Origin: Myxococcales bacterium
Lineage (GTDB): Bacteria; Myxococcota_A; UBA9042; JABWCM01
Length of the DNA stretch: 45,074 bases
NCBI GenBank assembly: GCA_013360285.1
Contig: JABWCM010000015.1
Location: 1 to 45,074 of the forward strand
Reading direction: 5' to 3'
Part shown: in pieces, positions 44,698 to 45,074 of the stretch
Position numbering within the stretch: the stretch's first letter is position 1
How the letters are laid out: the number at the start of each line of letters is the position of its first letter
The notes under the pieces: generated by a model
Databases searched by the model: none
Told to the model about the DNA's origin: nothing
What the model saw: only the letters and a program-made list of their open reading frames with translations
Made by a program: the position numbers and the translations under genes

Positions 44698-44714
44698 AGT
44701 GAACGAAACGCTGT

Positions 44715-44743
44715 AATCTATGCCGGTTGGATAAGGGATGCAA
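44715..44743 (-). promoter_or_regulatory. Sigma-70-type promoter of tmRNA
   Basis: Minus strand: -35 TTGCAT (44743-44738), 17-base spacer, -10 TAGATT (44720-44715). The start of transcription would be about 10-15 bases before the mature 5' end, which is normally produced by RNase P. Confidence 0.65.
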
Positions 44744-44776
44744 GCTACTTGTGCAGGTGTGTGTGAACGTGGGTCT

Positions 44777-44937
44777 GAGTTTGTGAAAAAATGGACGTGA
44801 CCCAAGTCAGCCGATTTTGCGCCCCATTGGCTTTGAAGAAGTTGAGTAATATCACGCATGTTGCGAAACCTTTTTCGGAAGCCTTTGGGGCCAAAAGTGG
44901 CCGGCACGAGGGCGCGCAGCAATTTTTTCACAAACTC
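44777..44937. repeat. 161-bp element with 16-bp terminal inverted repeats (copy 1)
   Basis: Begins GAGTTTGTGAAAAAAT and ends with its exact reverse complement. TCT stands before the element and again after it, as a 3-base direct repeat. The inner part (GATTTTGCGCC, ATTGGC, GAGTAATATC, TTTTTCGGAA, GGCCAAAA) is shared with copy 2 and, more loosely, with the element at 44155. No ORF with signals. Confidence 0.8.
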
Positions 44938-44940
44938 TCT

Positions 44941-45074
44941 GAGTTTGTGAAAAAATATGGGCGTAGGTTTTGGGTGTGGATTTTGCGCCGAATTGGTTTT
45001 GGAAAACCCGAGTAATATCGGGAATATTGCGCAGGGTTTTTCGGAACCAAGGCGGCCAAAAGCCACCGCCCAAA
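44941..45074. repeat. Second copy of the 16-bp-TIR element, runs off the window
   Basis: Starts with the same GAGTTTGTGAAAAAAT, 3 bases after copy 1. Core GATTTTGCGCCGAATTGG, GAGTAATATCGGGAATATTG, GGGTTTTTCGGAACCAAGG; TTGGTTTTG-AAAACCC pairs with GGGTTTT-CG-AACCAA. The right terminal repeat would lie just beyond base 45074. Confidence 0.75.

Noticed and set aside
44509-45066. 185-codon minus-strand frame across tmRNA and repeats
   Set aside because: It runs through the tmRNA gene and both inverted-repeat elements; its repeated FVKK/FFHK pieces are translations of the DNA repeat.

Overview
The window looks like a chromosomal stretch of a Gram-negative bacterium of the deltaproteobacterial / Myxococcota type. 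This is inferred from many secreted lipoproteins with Cys-rich 'CDDGNPCTxDxC' repeats, MopE-like 'CNGxDDDCDG' repeats, 'CGPDGCGGxCGxC' linkers and very large exported proteins. No 16S gene is present to settle it. There is no sign of a phage, plasmid or CRISPR array.

Layout. 1-3.5 kb: two minus-strand Cys-rich exported proteins, the second cut by the window edge. 3.8-4.1 kb: a tRNA-Lys / tRNA-Glu operon (minus) with a promoter and a strong terminator. 4.2-7.0 kb: a small lipoprotein, then a lipoprotein of three DsbA-like domains whose first active site is written TGA-Pro-Phe-Cys. The TGA is followed at the right distance by a bacterial SECIS hairpin, so this is a 648-residue selenoprotein and not two broken ORFs. 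7.2-9.3 kb: uridine kinase, and a TetR regulator translationally coupled to a lipoprotein. 9.6-15.0 kb: a nucleoside salvage operon (pyrimidine-nucleoside phosphorylase, CNT nucleoside transporter, purine nucleoside phosphorylase, cytidine deaminase, amidohydrolase of the MTA/SAH deaminase type) in which every junction is a 4-base start/stop overlap. 15.1-23.2 kb: a gingipain-like (clan CD) lipoprotein, then a run of exported proteins resembling planctomycete-type DUF1549/DUF1501 pairs plus two lipoproteins.

23.4-38.7 kb is the most unusual part. Five exported proteins carry the same ~85-residue dockerin-like module: two EF-hand loops, an invariant Cys in 'VVDVQC', another in 'NCD', and a closing 'D.N.N.C.D.C'. 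They combine it with C-type lectin domains, Cys-rich repeats, MopE-like repeats or, in the largest protein, three cohesin-like beta domains. Cohesin-like and dockerin-like modules side by side, without cellulases, suggest a non-cellulosomal, disulfide-stapled surface assembly. A mutM-family glycosylase gene sits inside the cluster. 38.8-44.0 kb: three further exported proteins (one beta-propeller-like, one TIM-barrel glycosidase-like) and a small ORF before a terminator.

44.1-45.1 kb: tmRNA (ssrA, tag ANTDSYALAA) flanked by three related hairpin-forming repeats, two of which share a 16-bp terminal inverted repeat. A separate 176-bp palindromic element with perfect 23-bp ends lies at 41.45 kb and supplies the last base of a stop codon.

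Working model (inference): the cell exports a disulfide-rich, calcium-binding, carbohydrate-binding surface layer, and periplasmic thiol chemistry of the selenoprotein kind may serve its folding. The nucleoside operon is ordinary salvage.
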